A stretch of DNA of 64,000 nt from Lineus longissimus (taxonomy: Eukaryota; Nemertea; Pilidiophora; Heteronemertea; Lineidae): positions 2,363,501-2,427,500 of the forward strand of contig NC_088310.1 in the NCBI RefSeq assembly GCF_910592395.1, read 5' to 3'. Position numbers and translations under genes: made by a program. Shown in pieces: positions 37,063-49,800 of the stretch. The notes below the pieces were generated by a model, which had not been told where the DNA came from, did no database searches, and saw nothing but the letters and a program-made list of their open reading frames with translations. Each line of letters starts with the position of its first letter. The stretch's first letter is position 1.

Positions 37063-37301
37063 CTTCCACGTTTCATCAGCTTTCCTATTCTTGATGTAAA
37101 CACCAATGTCATTGGCTTATATTCAAGAAGCCGGTGTTACACAATCGCTGATTGGTTGAAAATCCAAGATGTCTGCGCCCATGAAGAAGACCTATGCTGC
37201 TGTACATGCATGTACATAATGTGTGCTTTTTGACAACAACTTTCAAAATCTGCGCATTTATTGCATCAATCTCAGAAATGAGATGATGAAATTGGGTTGA
37301 A
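37063..37301. promoter_or_regulatory. Bidirectional promoter of WARS1 and WDR25
   Basis: Only 239 bp separate the two divergent start codons, so both 5' UTRs and the core promoters must lie here or overlap. Visible elements are CCAAT and ATTGG at about 37108-37121 (CCAATGTCATTGG), another ATTGG at about 37151, and an AAGATG-type YY1-like word at about 37167. A 16-codon upstream ORF for WDR25 starts at 37170. No TATA box is seen. Confidence 0.7.
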
Positions 37302-39819
37302 ATGAATTGCCTTGTTGAGTATCGGTCTTCTGACTCTGAAAGTGATATTGATGATGGAGAAAAAAGTACTACTTTGGTCAAAAAGTATTTTGATTCTGAA
37401 TTCGGGGGAAAATTAGGACCGAACATGCCGAGTTCGAGTCCGAATAAAGTCGATTCACTCAAATGTTCAGAAGACATTTGTCACAATAGTGAAAATAGAA
37501 TGTCTTCACCAGTGTGTCATGAAGAAGCTGCAGGAGTGTCGACAACAGTAAATCGTAATTTGAATTCCGAGAATTGCGGTAAACCGGAAAATGTTGCCTC
37601 AGGTGAGCCAGTGGAAGTTGTGCAATTGCCAAGCAGCAAACCTCATTCTGATATTACTGCTGAACCAAAGAACGATTTCTTCAATTTGTCATCAGATTCT
37701 GACGACTTAGATTCTGGACAAGAAACGACAGAAACTTTTGCAGAAGAAATTTTAGAGGCTGCAACAAAAAAGATCGACACTCAGTTTGGTAGTGTTGGGA
37801 TCCCTGGTGGAAAATACTGGAATGATTTCACTCCAACAGAAATAAAGACCAGAGGACGAAGAAACCCTGAAATTCATTCAAAAAGAATGAGAGACAACAT
37901 GAGACATAAGGAAGAGGGGCATGGTCCTCACCTAAAATATCGCAAACCTGACAATTTGGCCAAACAGACTACTCCGAAGCTTACTGCCGACAAATACGTG
38001 TCTAAGAAAATATTTTACGTTCACCACAAAATTGGGCCGCATTTGGTGAATTCTTCTCCGCCTTCCAGACCGCCAAAAAAAGAGGTGATTAAAGTAAACG
38101 CCCATGGAAGTGGAATAAATAGACTGAGATGGTGCTCAAGGAAAGAATACAGTCACTTAATTGTGTCAGCGTCTATGGATACTACAGTGAAAATTTGGAA
38201 CTTGTTTTCCTCAGAACGTCCAGAGGAAGAACTGCAGACTTTAAAACACCATACCAAGGGTGTCAGAGATATTGTGTGGTCTCACTCGGCCAAGGAAATC
38301 CTTTCTTGTGGTTACGACCGAAAAGTTTTCTTCTCTGATGTTGAGAAGGGTATATCGATACGTTGTTATGATCATGATGATTTCGTGACTTGTCTTGCTG
38401 TTCACCCTGTGGAGCCCCACATCTTCGTCTCGGGGACACGCAATGCGATACTTTGCTGGGACATGAGGACGAATGTACAGCAACCAGTGAAAGAGTTCAG
38501 GTACAAGGATGATATTGGCCAGGTGAATATGAGGCTTCAGTCATAGGCCTATGCTTGGCTTGTGCTGGTCTCTTCTTACCTAGTTGTTGGTTGGCCTTAA
38601 CTGAAATTTTTGTACAACTGTGTGCAGCACGTGCAGCTGGAATCACAACAATCATATCTCGATCAAAAACAAGTTTAGACCGCTGCAGCTAAAGCAATGC
38701 ACTACTTAAATTCACCCAGTATTACATACTTGTAATCCAGTTTTTTTGTCTCTCAAATTGTCTCCAGGTGCAAGATGTTCTCTTCATCAACAATGGGGCA
38801 GAGTTGATCAGCACAGGTGATATTGTGACCAGAGACTCGGCAGATCGGAACATCATGGCCTGGGACTTCAGAACAACAGTGGTCCTATCAAACCAAGTTT
38901 ACCAGGTGGTCTATTATAATCTTGTTCTTCTGCATTTGGAATATTTGAGATGCAGGGTAGACATTCTGTTTGTTTTTGGGAATGCAGTCTGCTGACCTAG
39001 AAAGTTCTGCTATAGAGACACAGAGTTCAGTGGTGCTCTTTGTAAGCTACAAGGAATTCATCAAAGTATTACATGTCACATTTAATCATTCTTTATCCAT
39101 TTGTTTAGGAGAGGTACACATGTATCCGCTTGCTGTATCATCCAGAGGACAGATCATTCTTAGTCCAGACAAATGGTAACTACCTGGCATCATTCTCGAC
39201 AGAGCGACCATACAAAATGAATAAGTGTAAACGATTTGAGGGCCATACGGTAGGTGAACTGGCTTATATCTGGGATGTGTAGTCCAAGTGATGCAGTGAC
39301 GATAATCCTTAAAACAGTTCAGTCTGGCTATCCGACAGAAATCTAAGTCTCTGTTAAATAGCATCAAACAGCAATATGCAGAATCTTGTATGAAATCTCT
39401 GATGTTGAAATCACTATAGGACCCCCACCTTTGTCCTCTCCGCACACAGAATGTTAGCATGCAGAAACAGAATTTGAGCACTGAGAAGCCCTGATGTCCT
39501 CAGGAGTGGTTCTTCCCATTTTGCTTTGTGACTTCCTAACTACTAGTTCTATCATTGCTTCAACATGTCTAACTACGGTACCAATCATTTGTTTAAGGTG
39601 CTTGGCTATAATATCGGTTGCGACAAAAGTCCAGATGGGAAGATCATCATCAGTGGTAGTTCGGATGGAAAATTGATGTGTTACGACTACTACACTACTA
39701 AAGTCATGAAAAGACTAGACACCGGATTGAGTGACTGTTTGGATGTGGCCTATCACCCAGTGTTGTCAAACACTGTGGCGTGCTGTTCGTGGAGTGCTCA
39801 AATAAGCCTATGGCAATGA
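37302..39819 (+). CDS. WDR25: WD repeat-containing protein 25
   Basis: Four exons in phase: 37302-38522, 38768-38905, 39109-39249 and 39598-39819, giving 573 residues. The last acceptor is TTTAAG, less usual than CAG. The N-terminal 230 residues are acidic and Ser-rich, then basic (KTRGRRNPEIHSKRM). From about residue 260 WD40 blades follow: STTVKIWNL-like (DTTVKIWNLF), KVFFSD, ILCWDMR, IMAWDFR, then GSSDGKLMCYDYYT and a final ISLWQ at the stop. The arrangement, the short C-terminal end and the head-to-head WARS1 neighbour all fit WDR25, a relative of the spliceosomal CDC40/PRP17 group. Its exact role is not established. Confidence 0.9.
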
Positions 39820-39915
39820 GAGGTCATCTAGAGTCGGTGACTGTTTGGATGTAGCCCATCATTCGGTGTTGTCAAACACTTTGGAGTACTGTTTGTGGGT
39901 GCTCTATAGCCTGAG
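39731..39915 (+). repeat. Tandem duplication of the end of the last WDR25 exon
   Basis: The stretch GTGACTGTTTGGATGT through GTTGTCAAACACT and GGGTGCTC-type words at 39731-39808 recurs, diverged, at 39838-39915. The second copy lies after the stop codon and is not in a usable frame, so it is a relic of an 107-bp tandem duplication in the 3' UTR. Confidence 0.75.
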
Positions 39916-40334
39916 GAAGAGGCCGGCTGAAATTCTGGACTTTGAAGTATTCAACTGTACCTGCTGCAGTAAACATATTTTGTAGTGTAAAGAGACAAGA
40001 ATCTCATGGCCTTGTGGTAAACCTCACTTCAATTAAAAAAATATGCCAGATTCCGAAGGCAAGTGTGTATTTCCGTCCAATTATCAACAATTATCAATTT
40101 TTATGCAAAATAAAGATTCTCATCATTCAACCAATTTCTTTCATCCTTATTTCTCATTGAAATTCTCACTAGATGAAAGGAGTAGAATTTGTGGAACAGA
40201 CCTTCCTTTTGATTTGAAGTTTTGTACCTGGGACAGCATCAAGACCCTTGAAACTATGAACCTGTTGCAGACCTTAGGAGGTACCATGAGGCAAGAGGGT
40301 ACTGATGTGTCTCAGGTTCGTGACGTGTACTAGG

Positions 40335-41320
40335 TACACCACATACTTGAGGTATCTGAGCTACTTCAAGCAGGCTACTTGAGTTGCCAAGTAGGGAACT
40401 TGAATCTGTCTTCAAGAAGACAGTAAGATTGAAGCTCTACCGGGGCCAGATAGGTCCTCATGCCTCATGTTGCTTGAGTTGTCAAGTAAGGCGAATTGAG
40501 TTGCCCTCTTGGGTGCTTGGGCCTGTCTTCAAAAACACAGTGAGATAGAATCGCCTAAGAAGCAGAACCCTTGAAATATTCAGGGATTCCCCATAATGAA
40601 AAATCTGAATTCACCATGCTGATGACACAGTGAAAGAGACGAGACAGTCACATCAGACCTGGCAGCTCCACCGTTGTACATACGACCCTGGCTTCTCCAA
40701 TTTGCAAAGGACATGTCAAGAGAGATGGGACAGCCACAACCAGATCAATTTGGCGCTAGAATCACATCTGCAACTACAGGACTAAGCGGGGCCTGGCTGC
40801 CCCACCATCTCGTCAAAATGGTGACCTGCATGGTCACAGCCTGATCAAATTGGGACTGCCCTGAGGAAAAATGTGTCTCAATTTCACCATGATAAATCCA
40901 CAATTCACCATGGAGAGCATGGTAAACTCTGATCTTTTTCATAAGGATGGCTACTCCACCATCTCGCTAACACAGCGAGAAAGATGAGACTACCAAAACT
41001 AGATTGAATCAGCCCCGGCAGCTCAACCATCTTGCTTTAGTAAGAGAGATGAAGTAGTCACAACCAGAATAGACCAGGCCTGAATAATCAATCGTCTCGC
41101 CAACACCACACAGTCAGAGATGAGGCAGGCATAATCTGATCGAATCCACCCTGGCAGTACTACTCGCTAATGACATGATGAAATCAAGCCTAGCTACTCC
41201 CATCCTCTTGTTAACAACACAGTTAGAGAGATGAGACAATCACAACCAGACTGAATTGCTCCTGGCATCGCCACTGTGTGAAAGACATAGTGAAAGAGAT
41301 GAGATCGACAGTCAAACCGA
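40335..41320. repeat. Degenerate tandem repeats downstream of WDR25
   Basis: At 40360-40560, two diverged units start CTTGAGTTG(C/T)CAAGTA and end ACAGT(A/G)AGAT. From about 40620 to 41310 a unit of about 75-90 bp recurs eight or so times, with the core AGAGATGAGAC, a CACAACCAGA word, and CTGGCAGCTCCACC-like words. No coding potential is seen. Confidence 0.6.
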
Positions 41321-44300
41321 GATATTTAAAAGTAACCTTCACCATGGTTAAATTCTGACTTCACAATGGCGAAAAAAGAGATCTTTTGGGAAGGGTAGAT
41401 AAAACAGAGAAAAGAAAAATATGACACACTATTTTCTTGACTAGATCTTGATGTTTATTTGCCCAGTAATTACACTCGTATGCATATTGAGATAAAGAAA
41501 ATCTATCACTACAATGGGAATGAAGTATTTTACAAGGGACACGCTCGATCCAAGATTGTTCAGCATTGAGATTGTCCAAAGACCTATCTTACTAGCTTAG
41601 TCCAGAGATAGCGAGACAACAATACTGTAAATCTGGTTAGGAACTGTCACTACTCCAAAGATGGTAGCACTCAGCATGCGCTTTGTAATGAAGTAGTACA
41701 TTTGCCATCAAGTTGCAACAACCCCTGATCAGTTTTAAAGTGAATGTACTTTCCAAGGGGACTATATAACCATTCCAGGTGGCAGCACCTGCATACCTAA
41801 TAGCATACAGTAAACGGGGTCAGAAGCCAATGTGATTATCGCTGCTACAAGCTTGAGAGAACAGCTCCTGGCCGAATTTACAGTATTGTATCACACTTGT
41901 GCTGTCAGCTGAGTTGGTCATAACTTCATACAGAACTTGGAGCAGGGGTGCCCAAAACTAATTTTACCAATCACTTATCAGTCTACCGGCAGCTGAATTC
42001 TATAAGCTCTACTTGGACAAGAAGTACAACATTTCCAAATGCTCACAAAAAACATATGTCTGCACGAACCAACCGATCTTTTCCAACTCAAACAGTAGAG
42101 AAGGTTGGTTAGTAGAGACCATGACCAGTATAACCTGAAGTCCAAGTCAACTCTAGTTTGCTGGGATGTGCCATACATTTGGTGCACGTAACCACAGGAT
42201 AACGCACTAGGGGGTCTAGTTAGCCGATAGACCATCACTCAAGTCCTCAATCTCAAATTCAATGCCTGATTTTGGTCTGAATCCCTAGCATTCTCAATGT
42301 AGAAACATGCAATAGAATGTACGGGAACCTTAAGAGTACACTTGGAACCCAGGCTGTGTCATCTAGATATCAAGAATTAAAAGTCAAAATGAACATGAGT
42401 GGAATGATAAGATCTCATTTAAAATCATACAAATAATTACAAACGTCATCAAATGATTTGGGAAACATTATGTAAACACCAGTAAATCATACTTTAAATT
42501 CTTCCTTGATCGTCATGGATACAAGATAACAACACTTGCACAATGAATAATATTGAGATTTTAAAGACCTATTTGTATATTCTACCCACAAGGATAACCC
42601 CGCAGCAAACCTTACAAGCACACAACCTCATGTCGGAATGTTGGCCGTTTGGTCAAATGTGACATCATGGCACTAATTAAATACCTTTTGAAATCAATTA
42701 TAACACAGATATTCCCGAGAACAGATCAGACAGATCAATTTGATCCAGTCAACTCAACAAGTTTGATCAAGAGAGCTGAACTGATTTGAGCCAGACAGCT
42801 GAACCAGTTTGAGCCAGACAGCTGAACCAGTTTGAGCCAAACTGCTGTGCCACTTTTGATCCAGACAGCCAAACTAATTCAAGCTAGACAGCTCAACCAG
42901 ATAGTGCCAGACATCCTAACCAGTTTGATGCCGGCAGCTCAAAAAGCCTGAGCCAGACAGTGCAACCAGTTAAAGTCGAATTCAGAAGCAAAAACTATGA
43001 AGAATATTTAATAGACAGCTTTGATATCGCCAGGAAAACCCTAGGGCTATGTCCACATAGTCAACATAAATCTAATCTTTTTTTCTATTTCATGCAAAAT
43101 TTGTTGAACAAAAATGTTGGAGTTACCAAATACAGAATAATCATTACATAAACATATAAAAGTCGAAATTGCAGGAATTGTCATTAGAACTGAATCATTT
43201 AGAACTGAACAGCAATATTCATCTCGGATTACCAGTAAGTGCCACACGCTATTATCTCTCAGGCACTAACCGACTTAATGGGTTAGATAGCACATGTACA
43301 GGCCTGATGAAAACAGCTAGGACTGCTTGAGAAGAAACTGACTTTTACCCGCAAATCTGCCAGAAATGAAAATAACTTTCCCCGAAATCTGCCAAGAATG
43401 GAGCTGCATGGCTCATCCATTCCCAAGACATGTCTTAAGCCACTTTTGCTGCCTCTCTCCGGTGATTCAGGGTTCCGTAAGATCTCAGCGGATAGTAGAA
43501 GGAACCCTATATGCAGTCAGAGATTGTCAAGTTGGCTGAAAGGGGACCAATGCAGGACCTGCAGTTTTTGTCATTATGATGACTCTTGGGTAAATATTGC
43601 ATAACCTTTTCCAAAACCGGGGTAAATAACTCTGTATATATTTTCATCACTGTGTAAATCTGAGTAAGTTTCCCTCGAACAGTCGTAGCTGGTTTCAATC
43701 CATCTGAAACATCCACTATTGACTTTATAAAAATGTGGCGCCACTTTGTACAAATGCTGATAATATGAAAGAATGAAACAACTCAATACATCCACATCTC
43801 ACATTGCAATGCACTGAAATATACACAATAGTTGAAATATACAAAGATACTGAAATCAGAAATGGCCATGTAGGTCGACTAATGTATGGCACTCACCAGC
43901 AATGAAAACTTGGTTTGAAGCGCCGTGTGAACAAGGGATTTTTATCACTGCAACCTGTGATTTATCGGTTCCATGTACAACAAAAAGATCTCTCCTCTGC
44001 GGACAAAACAGAAATGGCTGGGCTTGATAGGTCGGTCTGAGCACCGAATCTGTGCAAAGTGCAAATGGCCATTTCTGAGATAAGTATTTTTGAATAATTT
44101 CACAAACTTCAACCATCACAACCCTTATAATACAGCAATTATTCTATCTCAAAATCTCAAACAAAACAAATGCCTTTATAAACAAGAATTTGACGACTTT
44201 GACTCCCACAGGTATCAATCCTTTGGAACTGACAGACAATACTGGCAAACATCCACATTTGCCGAAAAAAACACTAAATGATAAAACCATTTCAATAAAT

Positions 44301-46797
44301 CAAGACTTGCACAAAAGACTCAATAAAAGTAAAGCATGGATGATGACTTAAGTACCAGTTCGTTGGTAATATACAAAATAGAAATTACAGAGAGAGGTAC
44401 AGACATCTAGAGTTGTAAGGTACTTTGGGATCAACTACAGTCAGCTCCAGAAGTAAATATACACTCCCTTTTTGGACTATTAGTCAGTCAACTTGATTGA
44501 AAGTTAAGATTTTCATGAATCAAAATTTGAGACCGAACACAATTTTCAACTCTTCTCTTTGCTGAACAAAACTTTGAAAAAATCGGCCCAGCAGTTAGCG
44601 CTCATGAGTTCAGCTAGGGGGTGTGGACATTTACCTCTGATGGAGATCTTACCTTGAAATATGTACAAGATATACACAATACCAATGGATGAAGTAGAGA
44701 CACTTATATTAAACCTCACAATATGTACAAAATCTGACCGTATATTATTTCTTAAGTGGCAGTTTACATTGATTGCCAAGAATTATATCAACCTGGGGAC
44801 CAGATTTTATAATCTGGGTACCAGGCTGTTACATCTGTACATGTTTAAATTTAGATACATTACAAGTTTAAATCCATATACCCGGTACATCATTAAATGC
44901 ATGACAGACTTTTCACTTCTCAATATTTGAGCTCACGCCCACATGAAATGTGATTATTTAGTTACTTCAGTGAAGAATAGCCAAAAGTCATGATGTACCA
45001 ACACCGCGCCATGTGAAATTTGTAGTACACCTTCCTTCTACCCACACCTCAGAAAATGTTGTGAAATGATAATAAGTGACAAACCTTAAAATATTCTTGA
45101 CCGTATTTAGGTAAAACTCAAACCACATTTCGGTTCGGCATCAACTAAAATGGCTTCATTTACTCTACAAAAATAATTTCCCTACAAAGGTGGGCCATCG
45201 TATTGTTCTTGAGTTTCCAAACATTAAATTGGAAAAGATGACGGAAAATTCCACAAATCATGAATTATTCTTTATCGCAACACTGATATACATCCTTAAT
45301 ATTTAAAGGAATATACACACTACCCGTTACAATGTTGTCATAAATGATATTAACATGGTCTCCAATCAAGGGAAAGTTAGCACACATCGAGATGTTACAA
45401 GTGATGACATATCAAACGCTAACTAGAACACCTATGGCAACAACACCATCGAATTGAAGAAATGAAGAGGTGAATGCACAAGTGCAATGGAGTTGCTGAC
45501 GAGAACAGATAGACAGGGTCGCCACCTATCATTAGAACCATGCATTAGAAGTGTACTGCTCTTGTCAACAACTGATCTTATTCTAAACCGCACTTTTTGT
45601 CCCGTGCGCTCTAAACCCTTCAATTGTTGCTATACATACACATGACTGCAGCAGTTTTTGATGACAACTTTCTGTACACCATCCAGGCCTAACATGGTAT
45701 TATGTCATTTTATCAAACTACAGGTGCGTGGCGTAGTAAAAGATCAGAGACATAACACCGATGTTAGTCCAGAATATCTATGTACAGCGGATGTACACAT
45801 GTACAGTGGATTGCAAGCAGACTACTCACAGCTGAGAAACGGCATAATTTGCGGTCACTGACCATCATTGTGGAGCTCAAAATACATTCAATTTTTCAGT
45901 AGTATGCTATCATCAAGTTAAAGGAACAAGTGATTGAATGAATGAGTTTCTAAATAATGACAATGATGATCATGATCATGATGATTAGTTCCTTGAAAAC
46001 TTGCCTTCACCAGAAGTAGCCGAGGCGGAGGCTATGTTAGAGATGAAAGTCATGTGATGAATTTCTTTGCCACTCAATATCGCAAAAGTACTTCTGAAGC
46101 ACTTAAGCAAGAATTCCCATGAAAAGGGCTGTGAACATGGTTAAGTACATGTATAAAAAGATGAAAGTTCCTTTTTTTCCTTTGCTGTCTTACACATCAA
46201 ACCAGTTGTCAATATTGTCAGTAATCTGCTGGCAAGCTTATAAACAATTGATTAAATTTAACAGGGCAAAGAACAAACGAGGTTAACACAAACCATATGG
46301 GCAAGCAGGTCTATCACACCTGTATCACACTATCACAAACCTAGGCTAGGAGTTTACCATTCCCATTTTAACCAAAGCCTCACAAACGATTGGAACCAAC
46401 AAGAAAATTTGCAGAAAAACCCTGTAAAACTTTCGAAGAGGATTTGGGTGACAGTCACCAATGATTTTAACATCCAAAATAACCCTTAAAGTTTGGTGCA
46501 CACCAGCAACCAAACGTGACAGCGACAACACGAGCAACTTAAGACTTCTTTGGCACAGTAGAAGTAGTCAGGCCATTAGTGTTTGCTTGGCAATAAGGGA
46601 ATATTGATTTCTCATTGGCGCAACAACTGTAGTCACACTTTTGTCGCTTGTGTGCATCACAATTTGTTCAATTACTGAAGAGAAAACAACTGGCACTAAA
46701 ATTATCTCCTTGATGACAGAATCCATCCTGTAAGTATGAGGTTCCCAACGGTAGCTTCAGTTTGTCCTAAACGTGGAATTTATGAATGTTCAAGCCG
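41321..46797. other. Long gene-free stretch, possibly SNAP25 3' UTR
   Basis: No supported exon on either strand. It lies directly downstream of the distal SNAP25 terminal exon on the minus strand, so part may be its 3' UTR. It holds one minisatellite (about 42740-42970) and a GATCATGATCATGATGAT palindrome near 45966. Confidence 0.4.
42740..42970. repeat. Minisatellite, about 27-bp unit
   Basis: About eight diverged copies of the unit GAGCCAGACAGCTGAACCAG plus TTT. The copies at 42795-42840 are nearly perfect; the outer ones are degenerate. Confidence 0.75.
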
Positions 46798-46866
46798 TTA
46801 TTGCTGGCGTATGATCTTATTTGCACGCTTGTTTGCCGCTTGTACCCGATCATCCAGAGAACCAGC
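46798..46866 (-). CDS. SNAP25: SNAP25 terminal exon B (distal, alternative)
   Basis: 69 nt from acceptor CTCTTCAG to TAA. It encodes 22 residues ending [16 protein letters not shown]. The core of the helix end (R-hydrophobic-x-x-A-N-x-R-A-x-K-hydrophobic-hydrophobic) is kept and the phase matches the constant exon ending at 50569, so it is a credible second C terminus. It lies 2.6 kb after exon A. Confidence 0.82.
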   Translation of the reverse strand, partial: AGSLDDRVQAANKRANKIIRQQ

Positions 46867-49800
46867 CTGAAGAGAAAATGATACATGGATTAGAATGTGA
46901 AACAGGGTAAGAACCAGTTTACAGAATCATTTTCACGTCTTTTGAGCCGTCTCCTCAGACAATTCCGCGACTGTTCAATGTCCTGTCTGATGAAACTGAT
47001 TTTTCCAAAAATCCTATATGGTTAGCAAAACCACCACCTGGCTGGAGATAAGAATCTATACCACAGTTCAGATTTTCTAAATCTCTTCAGCACATTCATC
47101 TAAAAGTGTAAATTTCAAGTAAAAGTTCTTGCTTTCTGTCCTGTCGGGGAGACTCGATACCTCAATTGGAAGAGCAGCAATTCAAAGATATGGTTTGCAT
47201 CCCAGTCAGGCAGCTTGATTTTTTTGTACTTATCTCATTCTTTCTTTATATGAACAAGCATTAGCACCTTGTATTTATTATTTAGCCCAGAGATGGTCAG
47301 GATTGACCAGAAACATCAGGACTTTTATGAAATATTCTACCACCCTTGTAAACAACACACAAAACTAACTGATTCTACCAACTGCACATCTTTTATCCTA
47401 AAGTGTGTTTCCTTTTCAAACTCTACCTAGAAATGTAAGGGAATCCACAGAAGGAGAAGCTACATGTATCTCTACTGCCATAAACCAGCTGAACTGACAC
47501 TCAATCTGGCCCTATATTTTAACCCTTTTTAACAGAGGCGTTTTAGATAAAATGTGGTCGCATGCAAGTACGTTACGGCATAAAGAGTGAAAATACAGCG
47601 TCGATTGTTCGGGGAGCGTCCCTCGCTGCAACCGACAACACTAAACAAAAGACATTTAATATGAGAAAAGATCACACGAAAGAGTCTGAAAATGGAACAG
47701 AAACATTGAGCATGAAAGCATAGTGTGGAAATAAATCCTGGACAAAATCGATGGCTTGGTCCCGAGGATTAAATAGCTTTTCTGGATTTCAACTGTAGAC
47801 CAGTTTCAGTACAAAATGATAAAGCAAATACATGGCAATTTCAAAGATGTTTTCTGAAAGCCAACATTTTGGCAACACTTTTGTTTTTTCAACTAAGTGT
47901 CCCAATCCATCCTGGAGAACAAGCCATGATTTGGTTGTCAGAAATAATCATTTTTGTACAAGTGTGCTGAAATAAATAAATAGAAAGAGAACTCATGCTG
48001 AATATGATATAGACTGCAACATTTCACTTCAACAATTAGCATGACCTTGTCTTATCCCCAGAAGACGTTTTCACCCGCCCATGGTCATGCTAATTGCGAG
48101 GCATTGATGCGCAAACGAATCACAAGACTGAAGCTGTGTTTGTTTGCTGCACACAGTATGTGAAAGAGCGTAATAGTCAGCAGTGTTAGGGCAAGGCTAG
48201 GATGCTCCTCCAATTGGAGCTTTTATAACGTTATAAAAGTTATACATTTAAGGCATGATGGATATATTTTGAGCTTTTCATGAATTATACTTTCAAAAAA
48301 CTGTACAGATCAGGGGGCATTGGCAAAGGAAAGAGGATTTTTTCATCAAGGCTGAGAAATATTAATGGTTAGTAAAACAGGACCTGGGGCGAAAGGCAGG
48401 CTCAGGCAAATATCATGAGAGTATATAATACAATTGGCATGGGGTCCTGGATATTAAAAGGGACTTCTGGAACTATATTTTGGGTAGGCAATGGTCCAGT
48501 CTCCTCCAATCAGGACTTGAGTCTGTGCTCTTGAGCTAGAATGTTGTATGCTGTTTTGTATTCTTGATTAACTGGTAAAATTTAATTGATTGCAAAATCA
48601 AATTAAAGTGTGTCATAATGTTCGGGCCAGCATGAAGTGATCAAACAAATGAACTCAACTTCACCTCTCGAGCATCAAACATCAAAATCTGGACACGATA
48701 TAAATCGTAATTTGTGTCAAATTGAGGTAAAGATGGGTCGTTTTGTTTGACTACATGCACGTGACCCTTCTGAGGTGAAAGAATGAATAAGATCACTAAT
48801 CAAGAAAATAACATAAATGAGAGAAATCATGTGTTCACAGACTTGCACCAGACAACGAAACAGTCATATCCGTGGAATAAGACAAATTGACCGCCATTCT
48901 AATCTGATGGGATTGTCTGCGCATTTCTTGTAGAAAAGGTTGTAAAATGCACACACTGATTCCATCAAGTTAGACTGGACTGAACAGTACGTCTCAAAAA
49001 TGCTAACCAACAATTGATTATTATACACCAAAGTAAAATACTTCACCCCATATTCAAGGTTAAAGAAGTTACAGATACCACTGGACTGGGTAACCTTCAA
49101 GACTTGAGAGTCAACCCGATATGGCCAATATGGCCAACATTTCCAACATTTCCAATATGGCTAACATTTCCAATATGGCCAACATTTCCAATATGGCCAA
49201 CATTTCCAATATGGCCACCAAATCAGGGCTGTTCGCCATTTTATCAGAAAACCTTTTCCACAAATTTCTTCTTTTATTAGGATTTACAAATTCCCCACCT
49301 CATTTTATACTATTCAAAAAAGTTGACAAATATCAGATTTTTGAGACATACTGTACATAGCTAAGGAAAAGGAGGATAAAATGAGTACGGAAGCCAAAGC
49401 AATAATAGGCCCTCACACCGGCTAGAGTCATCCTTGGGCGCCGTTTAAGAGGCGAGCAACTTGGTGGCGCGTTTGTTGGCTTCGTTGATTCTCATCTCGT
49501 TTGACGTCGCCTGAAAAACGATATCGGACAAAAATACGATTAATCGGGGGAGACGAGGTTATATAGACAACCGATGCCATGGATAAGCGGAAAAGATTAA
49601 AACTCACTCCACCAACGAAAAATGCTTGGAAAGCTGAAGTTGGCCCCACACCTCCATCTTGCACCTAAGTTCTTCATGCAAATGAATGGTATGAAAGAAA
49701 CACTGGTATATCCTTCAGCAACTCGGTTAAGTAGTTGGGACGAGAAACTGCACCAAGCTCGAGACCTCAATCAGAGTGGTTAGTCTGTCATACCCCCCCT

